Virus record (IMG/VR): IMGVR_UViG_3300042562_001062 | Location: 1 to 54,645 of that record | Source: a virus | DNA length: 54,645 nt | Reading direction: 5' to 3' (one strand) | Shown here: one piece after another, positions 10,701 through 16,791 of the stretch | How positions within the stretch are numbered: position 1 is the first letter of the stretch | Layout of the letters: the number at the start of each line of letters is the position of its first letter | Program-made: the position numbers and the translations under genes | The notes under the pieces: generated by a model | What the model saw: the letters and a program-made list of their open reading frames with translations, nothing else | Databases searched by the model: none | What the model was told of the DNA's origin: nothing

Positions 10701-12132
10701 GCAGATTCAGACATTCATCACCGATAAAACGTCGAGTTCGGTTAAGGGCGCGGCGTTCAACGTCGACTTCGACAGCTATGCCAATGCTGAGTTCTCAACA
10801 ACTGCAAGCCCCGGCAGCAGCAGCTTCTATGTCGTGTATAGCGGCGCAGGCTCATCCAAGATCGGTGTGCAAAGCGGTGTAGCGCAATGGTATTCCACCA
10901 CCAATGCCAACCGTGATGCCAAGATAATTTGGCAGAAGTCCACCAACACCGACTTCCAGTTCCTTCGCGGCACGATGACCACGCCACCGGAGCAGGGCAG
11001 CACCGGGGGCACTCCGAAGTTCCATGCCATTGGCCGGGTGTCCGACGACGGCAACAGCTTCGTCTGGGCCAGGGCTTACTGCGACGGATTCCTCTCATTC
11101 AAGGGTGAGATGGGCTACACGCTCAACGGCACAGAGTATGTGTGGGTAACAGACATTCCGTTGACGTGGGCGTTGGACATGTCCTTTGTGTGCGGTGTCG
11201 GTACGGAGCGCCGCCAGTATCAGGTGTATTCGGGCACCACGCTTGTCAAGCAGTGGGACGAGCGATACGCCAACGGGGTAAGCGGAACTTTAAACGAGAC
11301 TCAAAGTCTCTGCGGCGGCGACTGGCTACTCAGCAAGGGGGCGGCTACCGCAGGGGCATTCACCTTGACCTATGACGGTGTAACAACAGGCACGATTGCG
11401 GTCACTGCGACGGCGACAACCGTCAAGAACGCATTGGTGGCACTTGGTAAGGGCGGTACGTCCGAATGGTTTGTGCGTGCCCACCCATCCGGCACCGGGT
11501 GGTACATCAGCCCACCTATAGCTGGGAGGTACGTCAAACCGATCACGTTTACGGTGACTACCGCGCTGACGGGTGGCACACTGTCAATCGCTGAACAAGC
11601 ACCCCGCAAGTGGGGAGCTATCGCCCAGATCAGAAGCGGAACCAGCGGCCCGAAGCACTCTGGCAAGGTGGGCGGCACGTCGGTTACCGACAACGAGACA
11701 CCTGCGCGGAACGGCTCTATTGCCAGAATGTCGCGCACCACCGCAAGCAGCACCTTGGGATTCGTCGGCACGAACGATACAAGCCTCGCAACTTTCTGGG
11801 ACAAAATAGATTACGAAACCTCAGACATTGATGCGAACACCGCTACCGGAACATTCACGGTCAAAGAATCCAAGCCCTACATCATTACCGCACGGGTGAA
11901 GATAGCTTCCACGCTATTAACGAACATCAACTTGAAGCTCCAGGTTAATAGCGTGACTGAGCAAGTTGGCCCAGCGCACTACAACACCAAGGGGTGTGGT
12001 GCGACGTGGGTGCAATACCTGGAAGCGGGGCAATCGGTTCGTTTGGCAATTTCACACGACGGCGGGAACGCCGGAAATGCGTTGGCTGGTGGTGGAACCG
12101 AATCCTATTTCAGCATCAGCGGAGCCGGATAA
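1795..12132 (+). CDS. Giant minor tail protein with about 12 carbohydrate-binding-like repeats
   Basis: This gene encodes 3445 residues. Residues about 85-160 hold three 23-residue repeats (ETLTGLNINEG.EAF type). From about residue 229 to 2790 there are 12 modules that each begin with a (S)G(A/S)N(L)...SFEN pattern, continue with a KR(S/T)G..SL strand and end in FDDVVVREVT, the look of a jelly-roll carbohydrate-binding module. Approximate module starts are residues 229, 442, 621, 826, 1002, 1188, 1426, 1699, 1961, 2163, 2432 and 2622. Linkers also repeat, for example INQNLYGQDTPG and DNIVQSVTG...EFWRGL. The C-terminus (about 2985-3445) is a separate beta-rich domain. It probably forms a long decorated tail fibre that binds cell-envelope glycans. 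The length is far above normal for this gene class. Binding activity is inferred from the fold signature only. Confidence 0.8.
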   Translation: MTDMNIPEWINPVPEGTVGHGPLPGNTQQRDVLSEEQMRQMRDQLLESFVSVVVQAVRGLFVPGPFGAAIEQLEEWSGGIAGEAVLFIETLTGLNINEGSEAFNTSLVQVFETLTGLDINGGPEAFLASITEVFETLTGLNIDEGQEAFLDSVTQALLTKDPEEFVGSLETVLVDGTSTFGTFLNELWKKLTGQELLPGQKKDVAAVATAAGILYDDATSALTLGRDIVSSGANIIKNPGFENVLFQQLGSMYTTAAKRSGNFSLQLVGTGALTASYSLLSDDDANPANVAVTAGDVYLAEVFVKAKSTNTQTSGGVGAIRMHFQPYSQSNVALEDSSIALTPSNALKNGPEPGGWTKMFGYITMPPGAKWLVIKLQLLPGVNLGETYYFDDVQVREVTLAKAGVDAASVAAGAAQTAEGKADTAQGSADKANLGIKDSAAKGASILFDGGFENTFAWEPMPPGAGNGSRSAEQKRSGSYSWKTATGAITRSVSLHVTSDRSLPQMPTSEGKKYYYEAWVYPHANNSHATGSVSLHSRVQLENGTATFPTAASVAPSTLTKGKWQKLSGYITMPDDAVSWYPYLRVDSAVPANDVFYWDDAYVTEVTIAKDATDLALEVISSGANLIKNPSFENIWFQQLGSLFTGLQKRTGSFSLMLTGNQSSTVSYSLLSDDTTQRFLNVQGDDVLYAEVWVRGTTTNSQTSGGTNGIRMLFEPFNSSNQAIALTDNFIGLTASTALNNVAANGGWTKMFGYITMPVGTVKCKVSLQLTSAVKALDSYFFDDVVVREVTLGKKGVDEAALAQGAASTADGKAVIAQDDVNLRAKDFSNLVAGSDFEGTKQPWTLATGWSVATDQKNSGAKSLKRTANATGSYCTLPIVTSALPGEQFYIEFYARRDSTANGTAGGTKLRVGYNTSILLAGISFDPTSIPVNAWTKCFYTVTAPAGTTNLDFSLGADNTAGNVWVDDIVIRRVTKPDEVAALPQDKITGLPTDLGTAIEFAKSGANLITDPSFENATLDASRAALFVGGTWTHDTVRKRSGSRALKCVWGSGQPYILQVPSLRSTDKIATRSGAKYFVSQWVFADSTNSGTNTIGMFLECTDSQGVLPLVYEGYTQAVAENAWVKMETVLTVPAGYDRVRFYMCGVRTGAVAGDDFWFDDLEAYEVTEAVKAQEEAEAARDLSLEVISSGANLIKNPSFESIWFQQLGSLFTPLQKRTGSFSLMLTGNQSSTVSYALLSDNSATRFLNVQGDDVLYAEVWVRGTTTNSQTSGGTDGIRMLFEPFNSSNQAIALTDNFIGLTASTALNNVATNSGWTKMFGYITMPVGTVKCKVSLQLTSAVKALDSYFFDDVVVREVTLGKKGVDEAALAQGAAATAGGRAIAINQNLYGQDTPGTVIPEGKVENLPTVRTTANTAQSIANANIQSGSNLCANPGFENLSFYNSSLYSTEQKRSGTRSLRLAGTGSTNVDAWATIDNAGIVFVPASQGDVFYMEFWIMGRPAAVGPPAVAANVGGGTIQMFMSVYNKDNVGLTFPAINVTGTTALNGVWTKYSTYTPALPADTASMHVRFRLGTTVPATDVYYFDDVVVREVTEGSVAKANAGAADTKAQATVDKVVESVSGVVSSGNTPASVKTSLQDAWSKFWEGLTGNTGSNKLPSDVKAGATLVKTKSDDAFRDAGLADGKAVKAKNAAGISIASGSNLVANASFENFEIPVVGQWAYSTEQARTGTRSAKLTSNGSSNQAIILGTDGDGAELDVLCSPGDIFYVEAWIRGAGTNTATTGSFYISSRFRKKHPTTGVVTLEYLTGEALYPTTSLNNLKTGWAKISGYVTAPADSYGFNPLVIVGSNIAASNHWYVDDVTVREVTTAQATLDNIVQSVTGVTATGNSPVNAQNKLVDAWTEFWRGLNKDQTGTNKRPTDVNTAAAGLRDRANDAFNKGSDAEGKAIVGQGITKSYIESGSNVLPNAGFENTAFFGNELYSLEQKRTGLRSLKMTATGAIQDVTISTDSDSIVSIRGEGGEIYYYEYWMRGGSTVSAGQAGLHLRCVSDTGAVSFVTGYATITTANRNTWGTKYSGYLTLPPSTATFTVVMSVRANVPSGHVLYFDDVVVREVTSAAAINQNLYGQNTPGATIPEGKVEYLPTVRTTANTAQSVASALVASGGNLLANSSFESTSFSLAAVQGSYSTEQARTGTRSLKIISNASSAYGYVTSDLTGTLRIPASAGDIFYVEFYVRGADLNAQTTGGTNGIRLVINFRNAANGSAGSAVVNQLASSALDNVWTKVSGYTTASPAPAGTVGFYAYLELTGAVTSGETYYFDDVVIQRVTEGVAADTKAQATADNIVQSVAGGSSTGNSPATVQTQLVNAWTAFWQGLKKNTPESTETNKRPADVKTAAEVLKTLSDDAFRDAGEADGKAVLAQNNLNLKSQDFTNLLPGSDFESTTQLWPVSLAPATFSIITGVAGVETNTGTKSLRIVGGDTAQRSITFDSVSPNFEVKQGDQLYMELWVRESADYANTDTNDPRFRCIRGTGSVSPGTTIGDIKLLPANIPTANTWTKLSATVTIPAGVPAVQFVFTGPKTSPAMTGTLWVDDIVVRRVTKADEVVRLPATKVAGLPTIGSNICPNNSFEESTFWAGATMFSTEQARTGTRSLKMVANGANQDYWVINDGVSQISRITASPGDSFYIEFWVYGASHNTGTGTISMFITPYTNANVTLTSPGFNYTLSTANKGVWTKVSGTVTIPTSLTTAASISARVRLASNVPVNTSPTLPDTYYFDDFIIREVTVAQATADNIVQSVTGGTSTGNSAASVQTQLVNAWTEFWRGLAKDQTGTNKRPADVNVAAAGVLEIAEDGVRDADAAKGRAIAINQTLFGQDLPGTSIAETRIPTLSLQKIPTLTEDKLPTISQGKVNGLTTDLTGNSTKIQSTVDKIAGALTGSDTVDALVDDAAAALRKTYLTLSDHSRQIQTFITDKTSSSVKGAAFNVDFDSYANAEFSTTASPGSSSFYVVYSGAGSSKIGVQSGVAQWYSTTNANRDAKIIWQKSTNTDFQFLRGTMTTPPEQGSTGGTPKFHAIGRVSDDGNSFVWARAYCDGFLSFKGEMGYTLNGTEYVWVTDIPLTWALDMSFVCGVGTERRQYQVYSGTTLVKQWDERYANGVSGTLNETQSLCGGDWLLSKGAATAGAFTLTYDGVTTGTIAVTATATTVKNALVALGKGGTSEWFVRAHPSGTGWYISPPIAGRYVKPITFTVTTALTGGTLSIAEQAPRKWGAIAQIRSGTSGPKHSGKVGGTSVTDNETPARNGSIARMSRTTASSTLGFVGTNDTSLATFWDKIDYETSDIDANTATGTFTVKESKPYIITARVKIASTLLTNINLKLQVNSVTEQVGPAHYNTKGCGATWVQYLEAGQSVRLAISHDGGNAGNALAGGGTESYFSISGAG
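2059..2265 (+). repeat. Three tandem 69-bp (23-residue) repeats in the giant tail gene
   Basis: Units begin GAGACTCTGAC at 2059, 2128 and 2197. The encoded unit is ETLTGL(N/D)I(N/D)(E/G)G..AF plus a variable tail. In-frame tandem repeats could expand or contract without breaking the gene. Confidence 0.8.
3647..5930 (+). repeat. Near-identical direct duplication of one carbohydrate-binding-like module
   Basis: The module at about 3647-4230 and the one at about 5350-5930 are nearly identical in DNA as well as protein (shared INLIKNPSFE-like start, QQLGSLFT, LMLTGNQSSTVSY, DSYFFDDVVVREVTLGKKG), while the two modules between them are strongly diverged. This points to a recent copy or gene conversion inside the gene. 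Confidence 0.8.
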
Positions 12133-12157
12133 ATCGGCTCTAACCACTATCTGGACG

Positions 12158-12163
12158 TATAAT
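12158..12163 (+). promoter_or_regulatory. Candidate -10 element (TATAAT) for the lysis genes
   Basis: A perfect TATAAT lies in the 79-bp gap between the giant tail gene and the gene at 12212, about 50 bp before that start. The -35 region 17 bp upstream (CGGCTC) is poor, so this is a weak or regulated promoter at best. Confidence 0.35.
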
Positions 12164-12211
12164 CGAATTGCAGCCTCTTGCTGCTCATCTTTGAAAGGAG
12201 CCACACTTAAG

Positions 12212-12535
<324 letters not shown>

Positions 12536-12537
12536 GG

Positions 12538-12556
12538 GTGTTGCATTTCGCAACAC
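12538..12556. repeat. 19-bp palindrome copy 2 (spacer atttc)
   Basis: Perfect arms. It begins 2 bp after the stop of the Pro/Glu protein and ends about 30 bp before the endolysin start. Confidence 0.9.
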
Positions 12557-12587
12557 CCCCTATGATCGTGGTTGAGTCGGAAAGTAG

Positions 12588-13883
12588 GTGGCGACGTTGA
12601 GTTACGGGCTGCCGGCTGGCACGAACATCACCTACGGATCAGCGGGGTTCCCGCAGTGGGTGTACGACCTCGGCCGCGCATTCAACCTGAAGGCTTCCAC
12701 CTATCCGGGTCATCAGGAAGGGTCACGGGCTGAAACGGGTTTCGCCCCTAATCCTTCTCGGCTGAATCGTGGGATCGACTGGGTTGGCTCCGTCGCAGAC
12801 ATGCAGCGGTTCGCCGACTACCTGCTGTCGGTTCGCACGAACCTTGAGCAGGTCATCTGGGAGAACCCGCAGACCGGCCAGCGGGCCGGTGTGGCTGGCG
12901 GGGATGACGTGACCCGCACCCCCTACTACCAAGGCGACTACGCTGGTCACCGCGACCACGTTCACACAAGGCAGTCCAAGCCGATACCGCTACCGGGAGG
13001 CGTCCCCGTGGGAGCTGTCACCGTGGGAGCCACTACGGGGTGGACCGGAGACCCGACCTGGCTGGAAGATGTTCTACGCAAGGCCCTCGGTGACCGGCTG
13101 GTCGTACACAAAGGGTGGCAGGAGCGCGGCACCGGCGGCGGACCGAACGGGCAGATGGGCAACATCTGGGGTGTGATGATCCATCACACCGGCAGTGACA
13201 GGGAAACGCCCGAACGCATCAGAGATGGTGTCCAGCAGACACCCACCTACTTCCTGCCCGGGCCTCTGTCCCAGTGCCTTATCACCCCTGACGGGAAATG
13301 CCACCTTGTCGCCATCGGACCCTGCAACCACGCCGGGACTGGCTCGTACGCTGGGGTCGGTTCCAACAACGGAAACGAACGCCTGATCGGATTCGAATGC
13401 GCGTGGCCGACTATCCGTCCTGACGGCACATTCGACAAGGCGCAACGGTGGCCCGACGCGCAGATCATCACGATGCGCGATGCGACGGCCGCTGTGCTGG
13501 CTAAGCTTGGCTATAACTCCGGTCATGTGATCGGACACAAGGAGTGGGCGGGTGCTTCGCAAGGCAAGTGGGATCCAGGGAATCTGGACATGGGCTGGTT
13601 CCGCGGCGAGGTCGCTAAGAGTATCCGCGGTGACTTCCAGGTGGTGAAACCGATGAACCCGAAACCGCCCACCGACGACGCCGTTGCGGTGATTGCTCGG
13701 TCTGAGTGGGAGAAGGTGCGGCTCAGCCACATCGAATGGCTGGCGTTCACCTACGGTGACCAGGCAGCGGTCGCCGATCTGGTGACCACAGCCCGAAACG
13801 GCAACACCCAGGCGGTCCGTGCCTTGAACCGATTGGAGCAGGTCAACCCGGCTGCGCTTCAAGTATTCCTATCGAAAGGTTGA
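12588..13883 (+). CDS. lysA: Endolysin (lysin A): LAS-type peptidase plus amidase
   Basis: A 431-residue peptidoglycan hydrolase. Residues about 1-140 carry a peptidase-like domain with a conserved H..GS, the NRGIDW motif and HRDHVH, resembling LAS/M15-type zinc peptidases. After a Gly/Pro linker, residues about 170-345 form an Amidase_2 domain: WGVMIHHTGS (zinc His), the CNHAG motif and HKEWA...K.DPG at the end. The last 85 residues may bind the wall. GTG at 12588 follows GGAAAG closely; TTG at 12597 has better spacing from AAGTAGG and may be the real start. Followed 4 bp later by the holin. It degrades the cell wall at the end of infection. Confidence 0.9.
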   Translation: MATLSYGLPAGTNITYGSAGFPQWVYDLGRAFNLKASTYPGHQEGSRAETGFAPNPSRLNRGIDWVGSVADMQRFADYLLSVRTNLEQVIWENPQTGQRAGVAGGDDVTRTPYYQGDYAGHRDHVHTRQSKPIPLPGGVPVGAVTVGATTGWTGDPTWLEDVLRKALGDRLVVHKGWQERGTGGGPNGQMGNIWGVMIHHTGSDRETPERIRDGVQQTPTYFLPGPLSQCLITPDGKCHLVAIGPCNHAGTGSYAGVGSNNGNERLIGFECAWPTIRPDGTFDKAQRWPDAQIITMRDATAAVLAKLGYNSGHVIGHKEWAGASQGKWDPGNLDMGWFRGEVAKSIRGDFQVVKPMNPKPPTDDAVAVIARSEWEKVRLSHIEWLAFTYGDQAAVADLVTTARNGNTQAVRALNRLEQVNPAALQVFLSKG

Positions 13884-13887
13884 CACC

Positions 13888-14265
13888 ATGCCCCCGAAGG
13901 TTCGACAGATTCTTTACTCGCTCGGCGTGCTTGCATTCGCACTTCTGGCGCTGCTGTCCACACTGCGGATCATCGACGAAACCGTTGCGGCGTCGGTATC
14001 TGCCGCGTTGACCGCTGTCCTCGGGCTGTTCGGTGTGACCGTTTCCGGTGTGGCGTACGGCGCGGTGACCAAGCAGCAGAAGGAGGGCACGTTTAATCAT
14101 CCTTCGCCGGCCGATCAGGTGGTGACCGGACTCAACGCTGTGATTGAGCAGGCCAACAACGCCCAAGCCGAAGTTGACCGGGTGAAGGAAGCGGTGTCGA
14201 CCGCTGTCAGGGATGTGCCGGTTCTGGGGCCGTTGGCGCAGCAGGCTATCGACCGGCTGCCCTGA
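13888..14265 (+). CDS. Holin
   Basis: A 125-residue protein preceded by GAAAGG. It has two predicted membrane segments (about residues 10-28, SLGVLAFALLALLSTL, and 33-60, VSAALTAVLGLFGVTVSGVAY) and a soluble amphipathic C-terminus with a coiled character. Size, topology and the place between lysin A and lysin B fit a holin that permits endolysin access to the wall. Confidence 0.75.
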   Translation: MPPKVRQILYSLGVLAFALLALLSTLRIIDETVAASVSAALTAVLGLFGVTVSGVAYGAVTKQQKEGTFNHPSPADQVVTGLNAVIEQANNAQAEVDRVKEAVSTAVRDVPVLGPLAQQAIDRLP

Positions 14266-14267
14266 TC

Positions 14268-14852
14268 GTGCCGACAGTTCTCACTGTCGGTGCCTTGGAT
14301 TTGGGCGCGGACAAGCTGGTCAACTACATGAAGAAGGTGTGCCGCGGCTACGCGGTGACCGGGGGTCGAACCCAGGTGCAGGTGCGCTATCCGGCGATGC
14401 TCGACCCTTCGGCTGGTGACAAGCCGAGCGGCTCGATTCGGGTCGGTGCCCAACGGCTGGACGCCCTGATCCGCGCCACCCCCGGCCCGAAGGTGGTGCT
14501 GGGCTATTCCCAGGGCGCGCAGGTGGCTGGGACGTGGCTGCGGATGTTCGCCGCTCGCGGTGACGCCCCCGATCCGGCCATGCTTTCGTTTATTTTGATT
14601 GGCAACCCTGAGCGGAAGTACGGCCAGCAGCCCTGGACGTTAAAGACCACCCCCAATCACACCCAGTATTGGGTGCGTGATGTGACCCGGCGGGGCGATA
14701 ACTGGTCGGATTATGACCCTAGGATGCACGGCAAGAACAAGGTGTTGGCGATGTTCGGGTCGGTGCACACGAACTACTGGAACGTGGACTTGGAAGCGCC
14801 TGCCACGGTTATCAAATCGGTGGGTAACACAACCTATGAGGTTGTGCCGTAG
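14268..14852 (+). CDS. lysB: Lysin B, mycolylarabinogalactan esterase
   Basis: A 194-residue serine esterase of the cutinase-like alpha/beta hydrolase fold. The nucleophile elbow GYSQGAQV is at about residues 79-86; later Asp (DYDPRMHG region) and His (SVHTNYW) can complete the triad. Lysin B cleaves the ester joining mycolates to arabinogalactan, freeing the outer membrane of mycolate bacteria at lysis. It starts with GTG 2 bp after the holin stop, so it is part of the lysis operon. Its 3' end overlaps the first leftward gene by 19 bp. Shorter than many lysin B proteins, with no N-terminal wall-binding region. Confidence 0.88.
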   Translation: MPTVLTVGALDLGADKLVNYMKKVCRGYAVTGGRTQVQVRYPAMLDPSAGDKPSGSIRVGAQRLDALIRATPGPKVVLGYSQGAQVAGTWLRMFAARGDAPDPAMLSFILIGNPERKYGQQPWTLKTTPNHTQYWVRDVTRRGDNWSDYDPRMHGKNKVLAMFGSVHTNYWNVDLEAPATVIKSVGNTTYEVVP

Positions 14853-15076
14853 CTGCGGCCGACTTTTCCGTGCCAGTCCTCGACGGTTTCTTGGCGTAGT
14901 CCGAGTTTCATCACCGCGTCGGCCACATGCGCGGCCCATTCCTGAACGGCGGCTTCCCAGCCGTTGTCGGACAATCCGAAATCTTCACCGCACGCGCAGG
15001 TCAGCGCACCGGCGTAATCCCAGTGGTGGTGTTGGGCTTGCACGGCGGCGATGCGGTCACGGAGGCGGTCATTCAT
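14834..15076 (-). CDS. Small conserved actinophage protein, LRDRIA family
   Basis: An 80-residue protein starting MNDRLRDRIAAVQAQ and ending near ADAVMKLGLRQETV. This LRDRIA...ADAVI..LGLRQE pattern is common in mycobacteriophage small proteins, and a second relative is encoded at 41016-41267. It includes a C.C pair (LTCACGEDFGL). It overlaps the upstream endonuclease gene by 8 bp and converges on lysin B. Function unknown. Confidence 0.75.
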   Translation of the reverse strand: MNDRLRDRIAAVQAQHHHWDYAGALTCACGEDFGLSDNGWEAAVQEWAAHVADAVMKLGLRQETVEDWHGKVGRSYGTTS

Positions 15077-15488
15077 TGGGGACGTACACCGGGCCGAGAG
15101 TTCTGCGGGCCGGCGGGTCTTTCAGGTAGTTGATGACGCGAACGTAGGCGTCGACTTCGCGGCCCAGCCGCCCCAGCATGATGTTGCAGGGGCCGCAGCA
15201 CAGCCCGAACACTTCGCCGGTGTCGTGGTCGTGTTCGACGGCCAGTCGCCGGACTTTCCCGGTGGCGACCTGGCAGATCGCGCACCGCCCGCCTTGGGTC
15301 TGGTACAGAAGTTCGTATTGTTCGCCGGTCAGGGAGTAGACACGCTCGACCATTCGGCTGTGCGATTGCGCTTTCGCTTTCTTGCGGTGGGCGCGGTGAT
15401 GAGTGGAGCATCGAGGTTTCCGAACACCTGACACGATTTGCCGTTTGGTGATGATGCCTTCGGCTAGGCAGTCGATACAGGCCGTCAT
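15069..15488 (-). CDS. Endonuclease VII-like HNH nuclease
   Basis: A 139-residue protein with the recombination endonuclease VII pattern: a central CAICQ, then LAVEHDHDTGEVFGLCC..CN..LGRLG. The two C-x2-C pairs bind structural zinc and the HDH carries catalysis. Such enzymes cut branched DNA (Holliday junctions) before packaging. Starts on ATGA overlapping the upstream HTH gene, so the pair is coupled. Confidence 0.85.
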   Translation of the reverse strand: MTACIDCLAEGIITKRQIVSGVRKPRCSTHHRAHRKKAKAQSHSRMVERVYSLTGEQYELLYQTQGGRCAICQVATGKVRRLAVEHDHDTGEVFGLCCGPCNIMLGRLGREVDAYVRVINYLKDPPARRTLGPVYVPNE

Positions 15489-15847
15489 GTGTACATCACG
15501 GTGACTTGGGTTTCACTGGCTCGTAGGTCGTTCAGCGCACGGAACGTCGCATGACGATGCCAGACAGCTGGCAGGGTGTTGCGTTCTGCAACACCTTCGT
15601 CCGTTCGGCGTGTGTGAATTACCCCGGCGATACGGGCGGTCTGCGTGATCTTCTCGATTTCCCTGTCAGTGATCTCGGAGACTGTCTCGATCACGGCGAC
15701 GGCTTTGGCGGGGATGGTTTCTTGATCCATCCACCGCAGAATCGTTCGCTGTGTGACGTGAAGCTGGTCGGCCAGCCATCCCGGTGTCAGCCCCAGGCCG
15801 GTGAGCATGACTTTCAGTTCGGCGCCTGACATTGTCGTGTCTGTCAT
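15485..15847 (-). CDS. HTH DNA-binding regulator, probably leaderless
   Basis: A 120-residue protein. Residues about 6-45 (ELKVMLTGLGLTPGWLADQL, then HVTQRTILRW) form an XRE-like helix-turn-helix of the type seen in small phage and plasmid regulators. The C-terminal half contains VAERNT, encoded by palindrome copy 3, so the repeat lies within the gene. The ATG at 15847 has no ribosome site but sits 6 bp after TATGAT, the layout of leaderless mycobacterial transcripts. A 13-bp palindrome covers the start, suggesting autoregulation. It is a candidate reader of one of the phage operators. Confidence 0.75.
   Translation of the reverse strand: MTDTTMSGAELKVMLTGLGLTPGWLADQLHVTQRTILRWMDQETIPAKAVAVIETVSEITDREIEKITQTARIAGVIHTRRTDEGVAERNTLPAVWHRHATFRALNDLRASETQVTVMYT
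15576..15594. repeat. 19-bp palindrome copy 3 (spacer gttct)
   Basis: Perfect arms, inside the HTH gene, where it encodes VAERNT on the minus strand. Confidence 0.9.
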
Positions 15848-15859
15848 GATGACATCATA
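15842..15859 (-). promoter_or_regulatory. Leaderless -10 (TATGAT) and 13-bp operator at the HTH gene start
   Basis: TATGAT at 15859-15854 is followed by 6 bp and the ATG. The perfect palindrome TGTCATGATGACA (15842-15854) covers the start codon, and another TGTCAT half-site lies just upstream on the minus strand. No good -35 was found at 17 bp. Confidence 0.5.
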
Positions 15860-15916
15860 TCATGGGTTATGACAAACAGCTTCGCGTGCATTGCAAACAA
15901 CTGTTAGGTGTTGAAT

Positions 15917-16005
15917 GATTGTTGTGCGAGCCGCCCGCTACGGGCGCAGGGTAACGCTGGCACCATAGGGGAACCACCGGTGCCGGGGCGGCTCGCACAA
16001 CAATC
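15917..16005. repeat. 89-bp element bounded by perfect 20-bp inverted repeats
   Basis: Arms at 15917-15936 and 15986-16005 (GATTGTTGTGCGAGCCGCCC and its complement) enclose 49 bp with smaller nested hairpins. It starts directly after the stop of the 73-residue gene on the minus strand. The RNA would fold into a very stable stem. It has no T-run and no target-site duplication, so it could be a structured RNA, a processing site or a small mobile remnant. The 160 bp between 15848 and 16006 hold nothing else recognisable. Confidence 0.7.
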
Positions 16006-16006
16006 G

Positions 16007-16228
16007 TTAACCATACTGCCGTGTGAGTCCGACAAGTTTCGGATCAGCAGCTTCCAAAATGGTGATTTCGTAGATCGCGTCCAGGCTTTCACCTGTGCCA
16101 TCGCCGGTGTAACACCACAGCTCGTCCCACATATCGTCCAAGTCCGCGGGAACGGTGTCGTCATCAACCTCATGGATCATCGCGGATTGACGCCCGTTGG
16201 AGTAGGTGTTCTCGCAGGAGATCTTCAT
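16007..16228 (-). CDS. Small acidic protein, unknown
   Basis: A 73-residue acidic protein (MKISCENTYSNGRQSAMIHE...WDELWCYTGDGTGESLDAIYEI). Its start overlaps the stop of the upstream zinc protein (ATGA), typical of this compact leftward operon. The W.ELW.YTGDGTGE segment looks conserved in small phage proteins, but no function is known to me. Confidence 0.7.
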   Translation of the reverse strand: MKISCENTYSNGRQSAMIHEVDDDTVPADLDDMWDELWCYTGDGTGESLDAIYEITILEAADPKLVGLTRQYG

Positions 16229-16341
16229 ACGCGAGTCACCTCGTTACACGCCTTGCACAGATCATCCTCCAACAAGCTGGGCGCTTCACCGCACAACGCG
16301 CACGGATGGTCGTCCCACCACCGCTCTTTCGTCCGGCTCAC
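16225..16341 (-). CDS. 38-residue zinc-ribbon protein
   Basis: The frame runs from GTG at 16341 (overlapping the previous stop as GTGA) to TGA at 16225. It encodes a mini protein with CALCG and CKAC pairs separated by 12 residues, a treble-clef or zinc-ribbon spacing, plus a WWDDHPC motif often seen in phage zinc-finger peptides. Overlapping start and stop signals at both ends support it as a real gene. Confidence 0.65.
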   Translation of the reverse strand: MSRTKERWWDDHPCALCGEAPSLLEDDLCKACNEVTRV

Positions 16342-16565
16342 TGGACGGCGCTCTGTCTGAAGTTCCAAGCCAGACCGCCCTCGTCACGCCACTCAGGGTC
16401 GACGTACCTGCCGATCGCCCTGAGTTCGCTGTCGACGCTCAACAACCTGGCACCGATGAGCATGGCGGCTTTCGCCCGATCCTCAGGGTTGCCGTCAAGG
16501 TCATCGAACTCTTTGAGCAGCGCGACGAGCCGCTTGGCTTGCTCCACGATGTTAGTTCCGGTCAT
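16338..16565 (-). CDS. Small helical protein, unknown
   Basis: A 75-residue, mostly helical protein (MTGTNIVEQAKRLVALLKEF...). The ATG at 16565 is preferred because GAGG lies upstream at good spacing. It overlaps the upstream gene by 14 bp and the downstream zinc-ribbon gene by 4 bp. No family recognised. Confidence 0.65.
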   Translation of the reverse strand: MTGTNIVEQAKRLVALLKEFDDLDGNPEDRAKAAMLIGARLLSVDSELRAIGRYVDPEWRDEGGLAWNFRQSAVQ

Positions 16566-16791
16566 CAGCATCCTCGCTCTCGTCGTCATCCAGGTACGCG
16601 CACACCTCGATCACCAGTTCCCCGTCGTCATTGACTCCCACGACGGTGTAGCTCACATCAGAAGTTGGCGTCGTACCGAAAGCCCGCCCTGACAGCAGAT
16701 CAACAAATCCCGTTGCATCCAAGCCGATGAAATCGCTCAGTTCGACAGTGATGCGCCGCTTGGCCCAGCAGGTCAGCTCAGGCGTTGCCAT
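16552..16791 (-). CDS. Small acidic-tailed protein, unknown
   Basis: A 79-residue protein (MATPELTCWAKRRITVELSD...) with a strongly acidic C-terminus (YLDDDESEDADD). The start at 16791 has a strong AAGGAGG 11 bp upstream. No family recognised. Confidence 0.7.
   Translation of the reverse strand: MATPELTCWAKRRITVELSDFIGLDATGFVDLLSGRAFGTTPTSDVSYTVVGVNDDGELVIEVCAYLDDDESEDADDRN

Noticed and set aside
15917-16005. Known mycobacteriophage mobile element (MPME type)
   Set aside because: Those elements are several hundred bases with short inverted repeats and encode a protein; this element is 89 bp with 20-bp arms and no gene.
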